Source: Hawksworthiomyces lignivorus
Taxonomy: Eukaryota; Ascomycota; Sordariomycetes; Ophiostomatales; Ophiostomataceae
Assembly: GCA_002917075.1 (NCBI GenBank)
Contig: NTMA01000024.1
Coordinates: forward strand, 1 to 64,000
Length of the DNA stretch: 64,000 nt
Reading direction: 5' to 3'
The notes below the pieces were generated by a model. The model saw only the letters and a list, made by a program, of their open reading frames with translations. It was not told where the DNA came from and searched no databases. This document shows, piece by piece, positions 21,914 to 32,259 of this stretch. Numbering within the stretch: the stretch's first letter is position 1; every line of letters begins with the position of its first letter. A program made the translations under genes and the position numbers.

Positions 21914-24900
21914 TCAGTACCCAGCATCTCTGACTTTCGACGGTCCTTCTCCAGCTGAATCTTCCTCCCAGGCAAAGGCTGCAACCGCATTAAACCGTGC
22001 TTTCACAGCAGGCGGACTCGGTGCCTGTGGTATTGGAGCCACTGGATGTGCTTGTCCTGGACTCGTCAGTTCTTTGAGGCGTGTGGCAATGCTACCGAAG
22101 TGGTCCCTCCTATCGCTAGTTGTCGACTTTTGACTTTGGAGCAAGGCAATAGCATATGGGGATTGGTTTTGGTTGTTAGGTAATAAAAGGTCAATGTTTG
22201 GGATGGCGACCAACGTGTCAAAAACCTCACGGGCGCGATAGAAGAAGTTTTCCAGCTGGGGGTTGGTTTCACTGCATGCCCACCACACTGCCGTCCTCCC
22301 CTCATTGTCCTGAGCATTGAGAAGATACTCTCTTCCAGACTCGATGATTCGGTCCACGATTTTCTTTTGACCATTCTTGACAGCCTCCATAAGAACTGTT
22401 GAGCCACTCCGGTCTTGCAGCGTTAGTTTCTTCGTCTTATCCAAAGCTGTTAAGCACTTGTCAAGAAGTAAAGCATTTCCCCGTCTTGCCGCCACGTGTA
22501 GTGGCGTCTGGCCGTCTGATTCATTTTGCGCTAGAATATCCGCCTGTCCCTCGCCAATGAGACAATTAACAATCAACTCTCTGTTAGCTTCGATTGCTTG
22601 GGCAAGGATGGTTGTCTTCCTTTGATATATCGCATTAACGTTGACTTTTTTCGCTTTCACCAAAGCTGCCACATGTTCTGGCCATCCATGTCCGTCAATT
22701 GCCAACTCCAAAATATGCAACCCGAGGGGACTATTGATATCTGCATCAGCACCCTTACAGATTAGGAAATCAATTACTTGCGATGAGTCTTTGTCAGTAG
22801 GCTTTGATCTCAACACAGCAACCATCAGGGCCGTATATCCTGAGTCATCCATGCCATTGATATCAATTCTTGTTGAAATCCTCTTCACGACCTCTATGCT
22901 ACTATGCTCCACAGCAAGGATGAACGCTGGTACGAGGTTCACCGGGTGTGCCCGGCTGATTAGCGCCAACCGGGTGTCAAATTTATCGATAGACTTGGCA
23001 CAGACAGCTTCATGAAGGCTTCCAAAGCGGTGAGAATGGAAGTGAGCCCGGATTTCCTGGCAGCAATCGTATCTTGCTCGATCTTGTCGACGGTCATGAT
23101 GTAAACGGCAGCTGGCGGCGTCTAGGGGTGTTCGCGCCCAGTGATCTCGGCTGAGGATGTCAATCGCTTTCGAGTCGAGGAGAATTTTGACAATTCTCGC
23201 ATTGTGTAGCTCCACAGCGTCGTGGAGCGCAGTATTGAACTTAATACCTTCAATATAGTGAGCATTGACATCGGTGTCTCCCCGGTTAACCAGATCTCTA
23301 ACAATGTCTTCCAGACCACTTCTCGTTGCAAGATGGAGAAGAGTCGGCCCTAAATCCTGAACAGGATACCGGCAATCATCTCGAGCAATATCTCTCGCAA
23401 CACGAATATTGGGATCTAGCCTCCCGAGGGTGAGTAATTCTCTCAACACTTCATTATTCCCATAAGTAGCAGCAATGTGTTGGCCATGCTTTTTAGTGGA
23501 CGATATTGCGTTTGGATCATCTACGATATCGATGGTGCCACGTATGTTGAATGCACAGGAAATAAGAAACCTACTTGGCATCTCTGTAGCTTCCGGGACA
23601 AACCCTTGATTTTCAGGGGCGTATTGACTTTCGGGGAAAGTGTCATCCCATTTGTTCAAGATTTGTCGAGGAATATGAAAATCCGACAGTGGATCCCGTA
23701 ACCACAACTTACTGAAAATTTCCTGCCACTGATCGAATTGAACACTTGGAGGACCGTAGAACCGGTTGAATAGTTTTCTTACGTTCGTCGAAGGGTCTGC
23801 TTTAGCGGCATCGCATGATCCGCAGTGAGCTGCCCAGTAGACCATCGCGTACTTTGCACTGAAATCCTTGTGATCACTTCCCTGGACAGAAACTGGATCA
23901 ATCTCGTCACAGAGGATACGAAGACACCATTCTGCCATGGCCGTCTGTGCTTGGAGAGGGAAAAATCTGGCTAGATCAGATAGCCTCTTTTCTGAGGCGT
24001 GCTCTTCGAGAAACTGGGAGATCGAGATATGCGAAAACTCAAAACAATCGGTTCTCTCGTTGTGTTCCAAGAGGTAAAGAGTTGCCGACACAACATCTTC
24101 GGCCGTCGTTGATGGCATCTCTGAGTCGATCATGGCAATGAGTGTATCCTTAGTCATCGGTATAATGGACCCAATAACGCATTGAATTGCGCGTTGACCG
24201 ACTCGGTGATCGATTCTCTGGAAGAAGTCTTTGTAGATATTGTCGAGGTCTGTTGGAAGCTTATCGAGTATCTTATCTAGGCTGAGCTCATTGCGAAATT
24301 GGAGGATCCATTTCAGCGCGAGATCAATATACTGAAACCTAGTTATGCTATGAATACGTCGTAGATCAGGACTCGTGATAGGTAATGGCCTAAAAAAACT
24401 TACATTCCCTTGGCGCTTTCATTTAGTAGTTTCTCCAAGTCTTGCCTCTTCGAAATTTCCTTTGACGGAAGTAGGTCGTCGAGACCTAGCTTGATGAATA
24501 GCTTCATGTCGTTGCGTGTTTCCTCATCTTGCAGTTCGTGCCTTTGCCACAATATCAATTTCTCTCCAATGTGGTCGTCTAGGCTACTTCCCATCCGACT
24601 GGATATCAAGACTTTGCACCGCCGGTGTTTCTGCTTGGACAAGCGATCAATCAATTGGAGGAGTTTACCAAGATCGACGACATCTCTGAGTTCATCGATG
24701 CCATCTATGATAACAATAGTCTGTATGTTCTTATTCAAACCGATAATCTCATTAATTAACCGCACAACAGTATCATTATCAAGGAGCGGTCGTCGGTCCC
24801 CGGGAAAGTCCAGCCAACGTTCAATAACGGCATAGCATGTTTGCGACGAAGCGAGCTGCTTTAGAATGCTTCGTAGGACCTCCGTTGGGTTCAGCTGCAC

Positions 24901-26345
24901 GCCATTATCACCTCGGCAATAGACATAAGCCAAGGCTCCAAATGCAGCAGTGTCATATATGCGACAGGCTCTCTCGATTACAGCAGACATGATGATGCTC
25001 TTGCCGGCACCTAGTGTACCTCTCAAGACAAGGCCTTGAGATGCCGATGAGTCCTGCCACTGTAAGTAAGCCGCACTACCCAGAAACCAGTCTCCTGGAC
25101 CAGGGGGTTGAATTCCAGATTTGGGAGGGTCGGGATGGTCAGGAGGGTCAGCAGGGTCAGGAGGGTCAGCAGGGTCAGGAGGGTCAGGAGGACGGTATTG
25201 CTTTCCTTTATTCCGCATATCCACCTGACGGCCGGCCATATCGACAGGGGAGATCCAATTAAGCAAAGTGTCCCGGTCTTGCCGCTTATTCCATAATTCT
25301 AAGCCCTGGATTCGATCATCAAGTTTCTGGAATGGCTCAATAAGTTTGGCGACCTTATTCTTAATATCTATAAAAGACTCGTCAGTCTGCTCCTTGTCCA
25401 ACCTCCCTGTTATTTCCTTGGCGTGAGCATCAGCCGTTTCGATATTTTTCTTGAGGTCATTGAGTCCATGTCGCTCAAAGTCTTGCACAGAGTCAAACAG
25501 TTTCCCTTCACGACGGGTTAATATTTTTAATATTTGAACACCAGAGCGTGATAGAAATGAACCACCGAGGAGTTCTTACCCCACCATTCCTGGTTGATAG
25601 TGCTGTTGAGTTTGTCACAGAAACCAAGGATTGCAACATAAACTTCAACAATGGCATTCTTCATGACCGTCATGCTTGGTGTCGGTTTGATGTCTTTAGG
25701 AAGATACTGAGCCTCGTAGACCGCATAACGCTCTAAGAGCAAGCTTGTATACATGCTATTTTCAAGTATAAAGTCTTGAATCTCCTGTCGTGTCCGTGCT
25801 ATATCTAGGCCGAACGACACAACAGTCCAGGCCAGTTGACCATATTGTGTTGGATCGAATGCGAGGCCGGCCTCCACGAGTGAGTCGATCCTAAACAAGA
25901 TGTTTTGGATCTTTTTCAGTCTTGCTGGCCATTTTTTTTGTTCTCTCTGATGGAAATACTCTTTGATGTCTTCTAGAGATCTCTTGACACCAGAACCGGG
26001 CTGTTGGTGGCTAGCCTCGGCGTCCTCGCCGTAGACCCGTGTTGCCGCCAGTTTCCAAAGCATTGAGGTGTCTATATCGGGCACTATCGGCTCTTCATTA
26101 TCAGGACCTTGTTGTTCATCTTGCGGTGGAGGGTCGTCCTGCACACCGGACTCGGATGCGTCATTCCCGCTTGCTTCGGGTTCCTCGACAAGAATATGAT
26201 CAATATCTCCTTGAGAAGCCGGTGTAGCGTTTTCATCCGCCGCTGCAATGACCGGATGTTCTGGATCTGGTGCGGACTGTTCCTTTTGTGGTGCCTTTTT
26301 CCAAGGGCAACAACACCAAGATAATCCTTCATCTTCGCTGTCCAT
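21914..26345 (-). CDS. NACHT-ankyrin NLR with helical N-terminal domain and proline-rich linker
   Basis: Three exons: 26345-25542, 25473-24404 and 24338-21914, joining in frame to 1432 aa. Residues 1-110 are acidic and disordered. About 120-300 is an alpha-helical region like the N-terminal domains of fungal STAND proteins (NACHT_N or goodbye type; I cannot decide which). A Pro/Asp linker of repeated DPP/DPA triplets covers about 363-385. The NACHT domain has P-loop GTLGAGKS at 420-427 and Walker B IVIIDGIDEL. The region after NACHT has CFEFSHISISQFLEEH, the usual HxSxxEFL-like winged-helix motif. From about 900 on there are around 10 degenerate ankyrin repeats (LHLATRSGLEDIVRDLVNRG, TPLHVAARRGN). 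It is a presumed intracellular receptor. Unlike the other two NLRs here its repeats are diverged, so it is not in the rapidly shuffling class. No breaks seen. Confidence 0.88.
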
Positions 26346-27329
26346 CTCTTGTAATGTTCCGTGTGATCTACCTATTTTATTCTTTCAGCATCTCTTGACA
26401 GGATGTTTAACATGTCGAGCAACGAGAATTTAAAGTTTTCAAGTCTCAGCGATCAGCTGCTTTCGATGATATCACAATAATAACGCAGCATGAGGATATA
26501 CGAGTAACAACTAAAATCCCCTCAGCCTTAATAGACTCTGGGGACCGAAACAAAGCATTGTATCTCATCCTTGATTGGTCTTCTATGCACTGTAATATGA
26601 CCCCTCACTCTTTTTCAACTCTAATAAATAATACCCCGCCTTCAGATGCGTAACTATTTTCGGATCGTTGAGGATTTTAAGGCAAGGCTTTATTCTCATG
26701 AGATTTTGTTTATCCTCACGTGAGTGAGAGGATTTATATGATGATCGAACCTCCTCTTCTAGTTTAGCAAGGATCAATCGGGCAAGACTCCCTCGCGACT
26801 TGGAATAACATAAACAGACCTAAAGGGAGGATTTCTACGAGAGAGAGGTTGAAAAATTGGAACATGCAAACAGCGGAAAATTGAACCTCCAATCCACGCT
26901 TGCTAGCCCTGATTCGAATTGCCAACAGCTGTCAGAAATCACCTCGGTGGTGCAGAGCCTAGTGGAGCCCGATCCGTATCGTAGCCTGAGAGGTCGATCA
27001 GACTTCACTGGACCGCCTGTCTGGCTCTACCCAACACAATGTTTGCGGTCCCGCAGAGAGTGCTGCAAAGTGCCCGTGGGCTGGTTTCTCTTAATTAATG
27101 TTTACATTGTAATTAAAGCCAATCAAGGGCTGCTGTAAACAGCATTCGTTAAATGGGTGAAAGTCATTAAAATTGCCTAGATAATTATACACACATATTT
27201 TTCGTAGTCATTAAATTCAGAAATCAGTACACATCAAACAAACTTCGCTACATTTTTTTTAAAAAATAAAAAATAAAAAAATAAAAAAAATGCGAAAGGG
27301 AGCCTCAAAAGGGGAGGGCTCATTTGTCG
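26346..27329. other. Spacer with no recognised gene
   Basis: About 1 kb between the NLR promoter side (left) and the 3' end of the copper ATPase (right). There is an A/T-only tract at about 27254-27290 beside the ATPase 3' end. The short frames here have no domain resemblance. Confidence 0.5.
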
Positions 27330-30300
27330 TCAAGCAGCATCGGCGGCGCAGTCTGGGAGCGTCTTGGCGCGGAAGCCGAGGCCGGGGATGGGGCTCCGCA
27401 GCAGCAGGGAGCTGGTGACGACGGAGATGCTGCTGAGGGCCATGGCGAGGCTGGCCCAGACGGGGTCGAGGCGGACGTGCTGGCCGTGGCGGACGACGGG
27501 GTAGAGGCAGCCGGCGGCGATGGGGACGGCGACGGTGTTGTAGACGAGGGCCCAGGCGAAGTTTGCCTTGACGCGGCCGAGGACGGCGCGGGAGAGGTCG
27601 AGGAGGACGAGGACGCCGCGCAGGTCGGCGCGCAGGAGCACAAAGTCGGCGGCGCCGAGGGCCACGTCGGCGCCGGACTCGACGGCCACGCCGACGTCAG
27701 CGGCGGCCAGGGCGGGCGCGTCGTTGACGCCGTCGCCGACCATGGCGACGATGGGGACGCGCCGGCGCCGGCGCCGGCGCCGATTTTGCTGCGGGGACCA
27801 CATCCGGAGCGGCACGTCGGCCGCAGCCAGGGGCCCGCCCTCTTCCGCATCATCGCCGCCGCCGGCGCGAAGCCGCTCCAGCGCGGCGGCCTTCTGGGTC
27901 GGGAGCATGCCGGCGACGACGTGGTCGGCGGGGATACCGACGCGGGCGGCGACGGCGGCCGCCGTCAGCGCGTTGTCGCCGGACAGGAGCCAGACGGCGA
28001 CGCCGCGGGCGTGCAGGGCGCGCACGACGGCGGGCGCCTCGGGGCGGATGGGGTCGGAGACGGCAAAGGCGGCGGCGAGCCGGTGAGGCGGCTGCGTTGC
28101 GTCGCCGTTACTGTCTGTGTCGGGAGAGGGCGTCACCCTGCAGGCGACTAGGGCGATGGACTTGGCCTCGGTCTTCCACCGCTGCAGCGCGGCGGCGGCG
28201 GGCGGCGGGACGGCGACGCCCGCGTCGGCCAGCAGCGCCTCGTTGCCGACGAGGATCTCGAGCTTGGCGCCCGCGCCCGCGCCTGCCAGCGAGCAGGTCG
28301 CCGCCATGCCCTTGCCGGGGATCTCGTCCGCGTCGTCCACGGCGGCGCTCGCGCCTGCGCCCACCTCTGCCGCTGCCGCTGCCGCTGCCGCTGCCGCTGC
28401 CGCTTCGGCAGCGCAGTAGGCGGCGACCGCTTTGGCGACGGGGTGCGTGCTGCTCTCCTCGACGGCGCGGACGGCCGCGAGCAGCGCGGTCCTGCCCGGC
28501 TCGTTCTCGCCGCCGGCAATGTAAAATTCCGCGTCCGTGATAGTCGGCGCGCCGCCCTGCGTCAGCGTGCCCGTCTTGTCAAAGACGACCGTGTCGACCT
28601 TGCTCGCCGTCTCAAACGCGGCACCGCCGCCCTTGGCTAGGATGCCGTGGCGCGCCGCCAAGCCGCCGCCCACAAAGACGGCCGTGGGCGCGGCCAGGGC
28701 CAGGCCGCACGGGCACGCGACGACGAACACGGCGATGGCGAACTGCAGCGCCCAAGCGACCCAGCCGCCGCCGTTTCCTGACGATACGTCGAGCCAGCTG
28801 GCCGGCAGCCGCCCCGCCACGCCCAGCGCCATCCAGATCAGCCAGGTCAGCACGGCCGTCAGCGTGATCGCCGGCACAAAGTACGCCGTCAGCACGTCGG
28901 CGACCTGCTCGACGGGCGCGCGCCGCGTCTGGCCCTCGCGCACGGCCTCGACGATCTGGTCCAGCATCGAGCGCCCCGCCACCCCCTCCACGCGCACCAG
29001 CACCGCCGCGCCCTTGTTGACGGTGCCGGCGAAGACGGCGTCGCCGGCGCACTTGCGCACCGGCCGCGCCTCGCCCGTCAGCGACGACTCGTCAAAGCTG
29101 CTCTCGCCGCGCACCACGGCGCCGTCGCCGGGCGGCGAGCTGCCGTGCGGCACGCGGACGAGGTCGCCCAGCTCGAGCAGGTCGGCCTGGATTGTTGTCA
29201 CTTTTTCGTCGCCGTTCTCGCCGTCGCTGCCCTTGCAAGACTCGACCAGCAGGGCCGTCGTCGGCCGCAGCCGGCCCAGCATCTCCACGGCGTCGCCGGC
29301 CCGCGCCTTGCTGAACGACTCGATCAGGCGCCCCAGCAGGATGAAAAAGGTCAGGAAGACGACCGAGTCAAAGTAGAGGTCGGCGCTGCTGAGCGCGGCC
29401 GCGTGGTGGTGCGCGCCGGCGGCGATCAGCTGAGCCACGGACGCCACGTACGCGATGGTGGTGCCCAGCGACATGAGCGTGTTCATGCTGCCGAAGCGGT
29501 AGAAGCGCTGGGCCAGCGGGGTGCGGCTGCCGCGCCGCCACAGCGCGTGGATCTCCTTGACGGCCTTGGCGTGGAAGGCGTCGGCGGCGCAAAAGTACAC
29601 GGGCGTCGCCAGGGCCAGCAGCGCGAGCTGCCCGCGGCTGATGCCCGACACCAGCGGCGCCGTGAGGTAGCGCTTCCCCGCGTTAGCGTCCGGCAGCAGG
29701 TTCATGTAGACGATGCCGATCACAAAGGTCGGCACGCACACGACGGCCGCCAGGACCACGCGCGACAGCAGCTGCCGCTGGTAGCGCCGCCGGATCTGCC
29801 GCGAGCGCTCCTCGATCGTCGGCGCGTGGTACACGGTGGCCCGGATGGCCGCGTCGCCCGCCTCGATGGCCTCGATGATGTGCCGCACCGTGAAGTCGGG
29901 CGCGTCCGGCAGATAGCGCACCTGCAGGACAGAATTTTGCGTGGGAGTCACGCCGACAATGGCCAGCTGCCGCCGGAAGCCGGCCAGGCTGCGGGCCACG
30001 CGCGACGGGCACTGCGGGCAGTAGACGCCCTCCAGCTTGATGTCGACGACGCGCTCCTCGGGGGCGGTGGCGGTCTCCTGCCCGTCGAGGCTGGCGACGC
30101 TGCCCACTTCGGCGTCGTACCCCAGGTCTTCGATCGCCGCGACGATCTGCGCCATGCGCGCGTCGCCGCCGTCAAACGTGACCGTGGCGCTGTTCGACAC
30201 GAGGCTCACCACCGCGTCCACGACGCCCTCCAGCCGGCCCAGCTCGTCGCTGATGGCGTTGACGCACACCGCACACGTCATGCCGCGGACCGCGAGCGTC

Positions 30301-30899
30301 GCTCTCCGCCTGCCTTTCGGCACCGCCTCTCTGCCAGCCTCTGCGCCGACAGCGCGATGCTGGGCGGCTCTTGGCAGCAGCCCTCCGGCTGCACCGGTCC
30401 TACTCTGGGCCGCCGACGCTGAGGACTGCGGCACCTCCAACACATCCACGTCAGCTGCAGGCTTTTCGCCGCCCAGCTTCTGGAGCTGCTGGCACTTGTC
30501 GCAGTTCTGGAAATGAACCCTGGCCCGCTGCTCGCGGTCGGACGCAGGGGGGGAGCACGCAGTCCACGGAATCAAGTTGAAGGCGTGCCAAGACTCGTCT
30601 TCTGCCGGTTCTGCCGCGGCGGCTGCAGGCGTGCTGGGAGAGGTGGCGATCGCAGACACTTCGAATCCGGACCCTTCCAGCGCCGACTTCATGTCATTGC
30701 CGGAAGCATCCGCGCTGTGCTCGACAGTGACTACGGAAGTGACAAGGTTCGGCGAAATCCAGCTGATATGGCGAACGAACGACGTCTGCAGCGCTTTCCG
30801 TATGATCGGGATACAGCTGGGACAATGAAAGTTTGATAGGAAAAAGGACGTAAGCAAAGTCCCAGAGGGACCGTAGCCGGGCCCGATTGCAGTCGACAT
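27330..30899 (-). CDS. Copper-type P1B heavy-metal ATPase
   Basis: Single exon, 1189 aa from ATG 30899. The frame is open upstream to 31094, but a TATA box at 31020-31029 argues for the shorter start. ATP-driven export of Cu(I) across the plasma membrane or into the secretory pathway. Metal-binding motifs: HCPSC (C26/C29), NCDKC (C133/C136), GMTCAVC (C209/C212) and CPQC (C294/C297), so two to three HMA-like domains. The membrane metal site is CPC at 729-731. The phosphorylation motif is DKTGTLT with Asp774. The ATP-binding and hinge regions are TGEA, HPVAKAV and MVGDGVNDAP. These fit copper-translocating ATPases of the fungal CrpA/CCC2 kind; the Cys-rich N-terminus is more like the exporters. 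Oddities are an Ala run in the nucleotide-binding domain and about eight consecutive Arg just before MVGDGVNDAP, both coded by GC-rich hexanucleotide repeats. Confidence 0.93.
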   Translation of the reverse strand: MSTAIGPGYGPSGTLLTSFFLSNFHCPSCIPIIRKALQTSFVRHISWISPNLVTSVVTVEHSADASGNDMKSALEGSGFEVSAIATSPSTPAAAAAEPAEDESWHAFNLIPWTACSPPASDREQRARVHFQNCDKCQQLQKLGGEKPAADVDVLEVPQSSASAAQSRTGAAGGLLPRAAQHRAVGAEAGREAVPKGRRRATLAVRGMTCAVCVNAISDELGRLEGVVDAVVSLVSNSATVTFDGGDARMAQIVAAIEDLGYDAEVGSVASLDGQETATAPEERVVDIKLEGVYCPQCPSRVARSLAGFRRQLAIVGVTPTQNSVLQVRYLPDAPDFTVRHIIEAIEAGDAAIRATVYHAPTIEERSRQIRRRYQRQLLSRVVLAAVVCVPTFVIGIVYMNLLPDANAGKRYLTAPLVSGISRGQLALLALATPVYFCAADAFHAKAVKEIHALWRRGSRTPLAQRFYRFGSMNTLMSLGTTIAYVASVAQLIAAGAHHHAAALSSADLYFDSVVFLTFFILLGRLIESFSKARAGDAVEMLGRLRPTTALLVESCKGSDGENGDEKVTTIQADLLELGDLVRVPHGSSPPGDGAVVRGESSFDESSLTGEARPVRKCAGDAVFAGTVNKGAAVLVRVEGVAGRSMLDQIVEAVREGQTRRAPVEQVADVLTAYFVPAITLTAVLTWLIWMALGVAGRLPASWLDVSSGNGGGWVAWALQFAIAVFVVACPCGLALAAPTAVFVGGGLAARHGILAKGGGAAFETASKVDTVVFDKTGTLTQGGAPTITDAEFYIAGGENEPGRTALLAAVRAVEESSTHPVAKAVAAYCAAEAAAAAAAAAAAAEVGAGASAAVDDADEIPGKGMAATCSLAGAGAGAKLEILVGNEALLADAGVAVPPPAAAALQRWKTEAKSIALVACRVTPSPDTDSNGDATQPPHRLAAAFAVSDPIRPEAPAVVRALHARGVAVWLLSGDNALTAAAVAARVGIPADHVVAGMLPTQKAAALERLRAGGGDDAEEGGPLAAADVPLRMWSPQQNRRRRRRRRVPIVAMVGDGVNDAPALAAADVGVAVESGADVALGAADFVLLRADLRGVLVLLDLSRAVLGRVKANFAWALVYNTVAVPIAAGCLYPVVRHGQHVRLDPVWASLAMALSSISVVTSSLLLRSPIPGLGFRAKTLPDCAADAA
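27756..27783. repeat. (GCCGGC)n hexanucleotide repeat coding poly-Arg
   Basis: A short perfect GC-only repeat inside the ATPase gene. On the minus strand it reads as a run of Arg codons just before the hinge motif GDGVNDAP. It is likely an expansion-prone microsatellite. Confidence 0.8.
28365..28413. repeat. (CTGCCG)n hexanucleotide repeat coding poly-Ala
   Basis: About seven copies. The minus strand gives a run of Ala codons in the nucleotide-binding domain of the copper ATPase, after HPVAKAVAAYCAAEA. The tract is in frame and does not break the gene. Confidence 0.85.
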
Positions 30900-31019
30900 A
30901 ATGGCAGACAACTTTCTAGGTGAGGCTCGTATGATAAAGAAGGATGCTATTGTACGAAGTCTTCGAAGACGCAAATAGAGTTTCTCCGTGGCAGCTAGCT
31001 TTACGATAGTTCGTGGGAC

Positions 31020-31029
31020 TTTATATATA
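31020..31029 (-). promoter_or_regulatory. TATA box of the copper ATPase gene
   Basis: TATATATAAA on the minus strand, 121 bp upstream of ATG 30899. It supports that start over the more distal in-frame ATG at 31094, which would lie upstream of the TATA box. Confidence 0.65.
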
Positions 31030-32259
31030 GACTTAGCAGCTCTTTTACGTCGTCCCTTTGCAACGGTGGGGATGGCTAAGAATAATTGGCGCAAACTTGC
31101 TCTTCGCGGGGCTGGGATGTCGTGCCCGGAAGACGCTACCGTATTAGGGGCGGGGCCCGACGCGTGTACACTGCTGACAATATACTACATCATGTACTAG
31201 ACTGATAGCCGGCGTCAGCAGATGGTGCCGTAAACCAAAGATGGCTACCAGACGGCGCGGCATCGTGGAGACTGGTTGCCAAGCCTGCGGCCCGTTGACA
31301 TAGCAAGACGGGCTCTTGGCATCAAGGTGCCGACGATTGTCGAGATAAAGGACATGTGCTAGCAAGTGAGCTGTTCTGTGCTTTGCTGTGTACTTTGTGC
31401 TGTGCTGAGAAGGATTGTTAAGATTTCCCCACTAGTTGATGCTGGTTTTTCATGTCGGTGTCTGACCGAAACGCAGGTCACGCAGGAGATGTGAAAAGCT
31501 TATAATGAGAAACTAAATATTCAACTCCTCGTGAGCCGTAAACTGTCAAGACAGAAATGGGAAGTTCTATATTCTCGACTCTCAGAAAAGTTTATCTAGA
31601 GTTATCGCAATACAATGTACATAGAAGGCGAATTTAGTGTCACCCTAAGTTTTAGTGAACTTCTTTAACAGGGTCCATTTCCCGATACCCGTTTCTGAGA
31701 CATGCGGCTCTGCACTTGGACCAGTCATGCTTTGAAAGTACTATCACGACTCCGTACTTGTTACACATAATGTAGTTTGAAAAATTGAAGCTCCTTTTTT
31801 GAGTTGACGTAGTATATGTTTCCGTTCTCACGTAGTTATCGGTCGTTTTTAATCTCACACTAATTTGGGTCCCGTAAAGGAATACATCTACTTGAAGCGC
31901 TGTTGTATTTCCTGGTGCTGATCTCTGTCGCAGACACAGAAAAACTATTATTACGATAGCCTTTTGAATTGAATCCGCCGTCGTGCTAGTTCACGAGTAT
32001 ATTTTGGCAGCCTTGTGCGGGCATTTTTGAAGGAAGTTTTCCGTAGAGTTTGCAGGTCATTCAGCCCCGCGTTCAGTGGTCCTGCACGATTACTCGTGGA
32101 GGCTATTGGTTGTCAAGCAGACCAGCCCCTGCATTCGGCTTCGATGCTAGCTCAAAACGAAGCGGAAAATGGCCTCGTCTGGGTGTTCTCCGTTTTCTTT
32201 ACAGAATATATTGCCCTCAAGCTGACAACTTTTTCACTCTGGCAAGCGCCTTTGAAGCT
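31030..32259. other. Divergent spacer between copper ATPase and NWD-type NLR
   Basis: About 1.2 kb containing the two promoters. No gene recognised. An open frame reaches upstream of the NLR to 32050 but has no start-codon or domain support. Confidence 0.5.

Noticed and set aside
26901..26935. TGATTCGAATTGCC resembling a tRNA B-box
   Set aside because: No matching A-box or cloverleaf stems around it; no tRNA could be folded.
29145..30422. Plus-strand frame of 425 codons opposite the copper ATPase (and 27324-28151)
   Set aside because: Arg/His/Gly-rich antisense frame created by GC-rich third positions; the minus strand has complete P1B-ATPase motifs.
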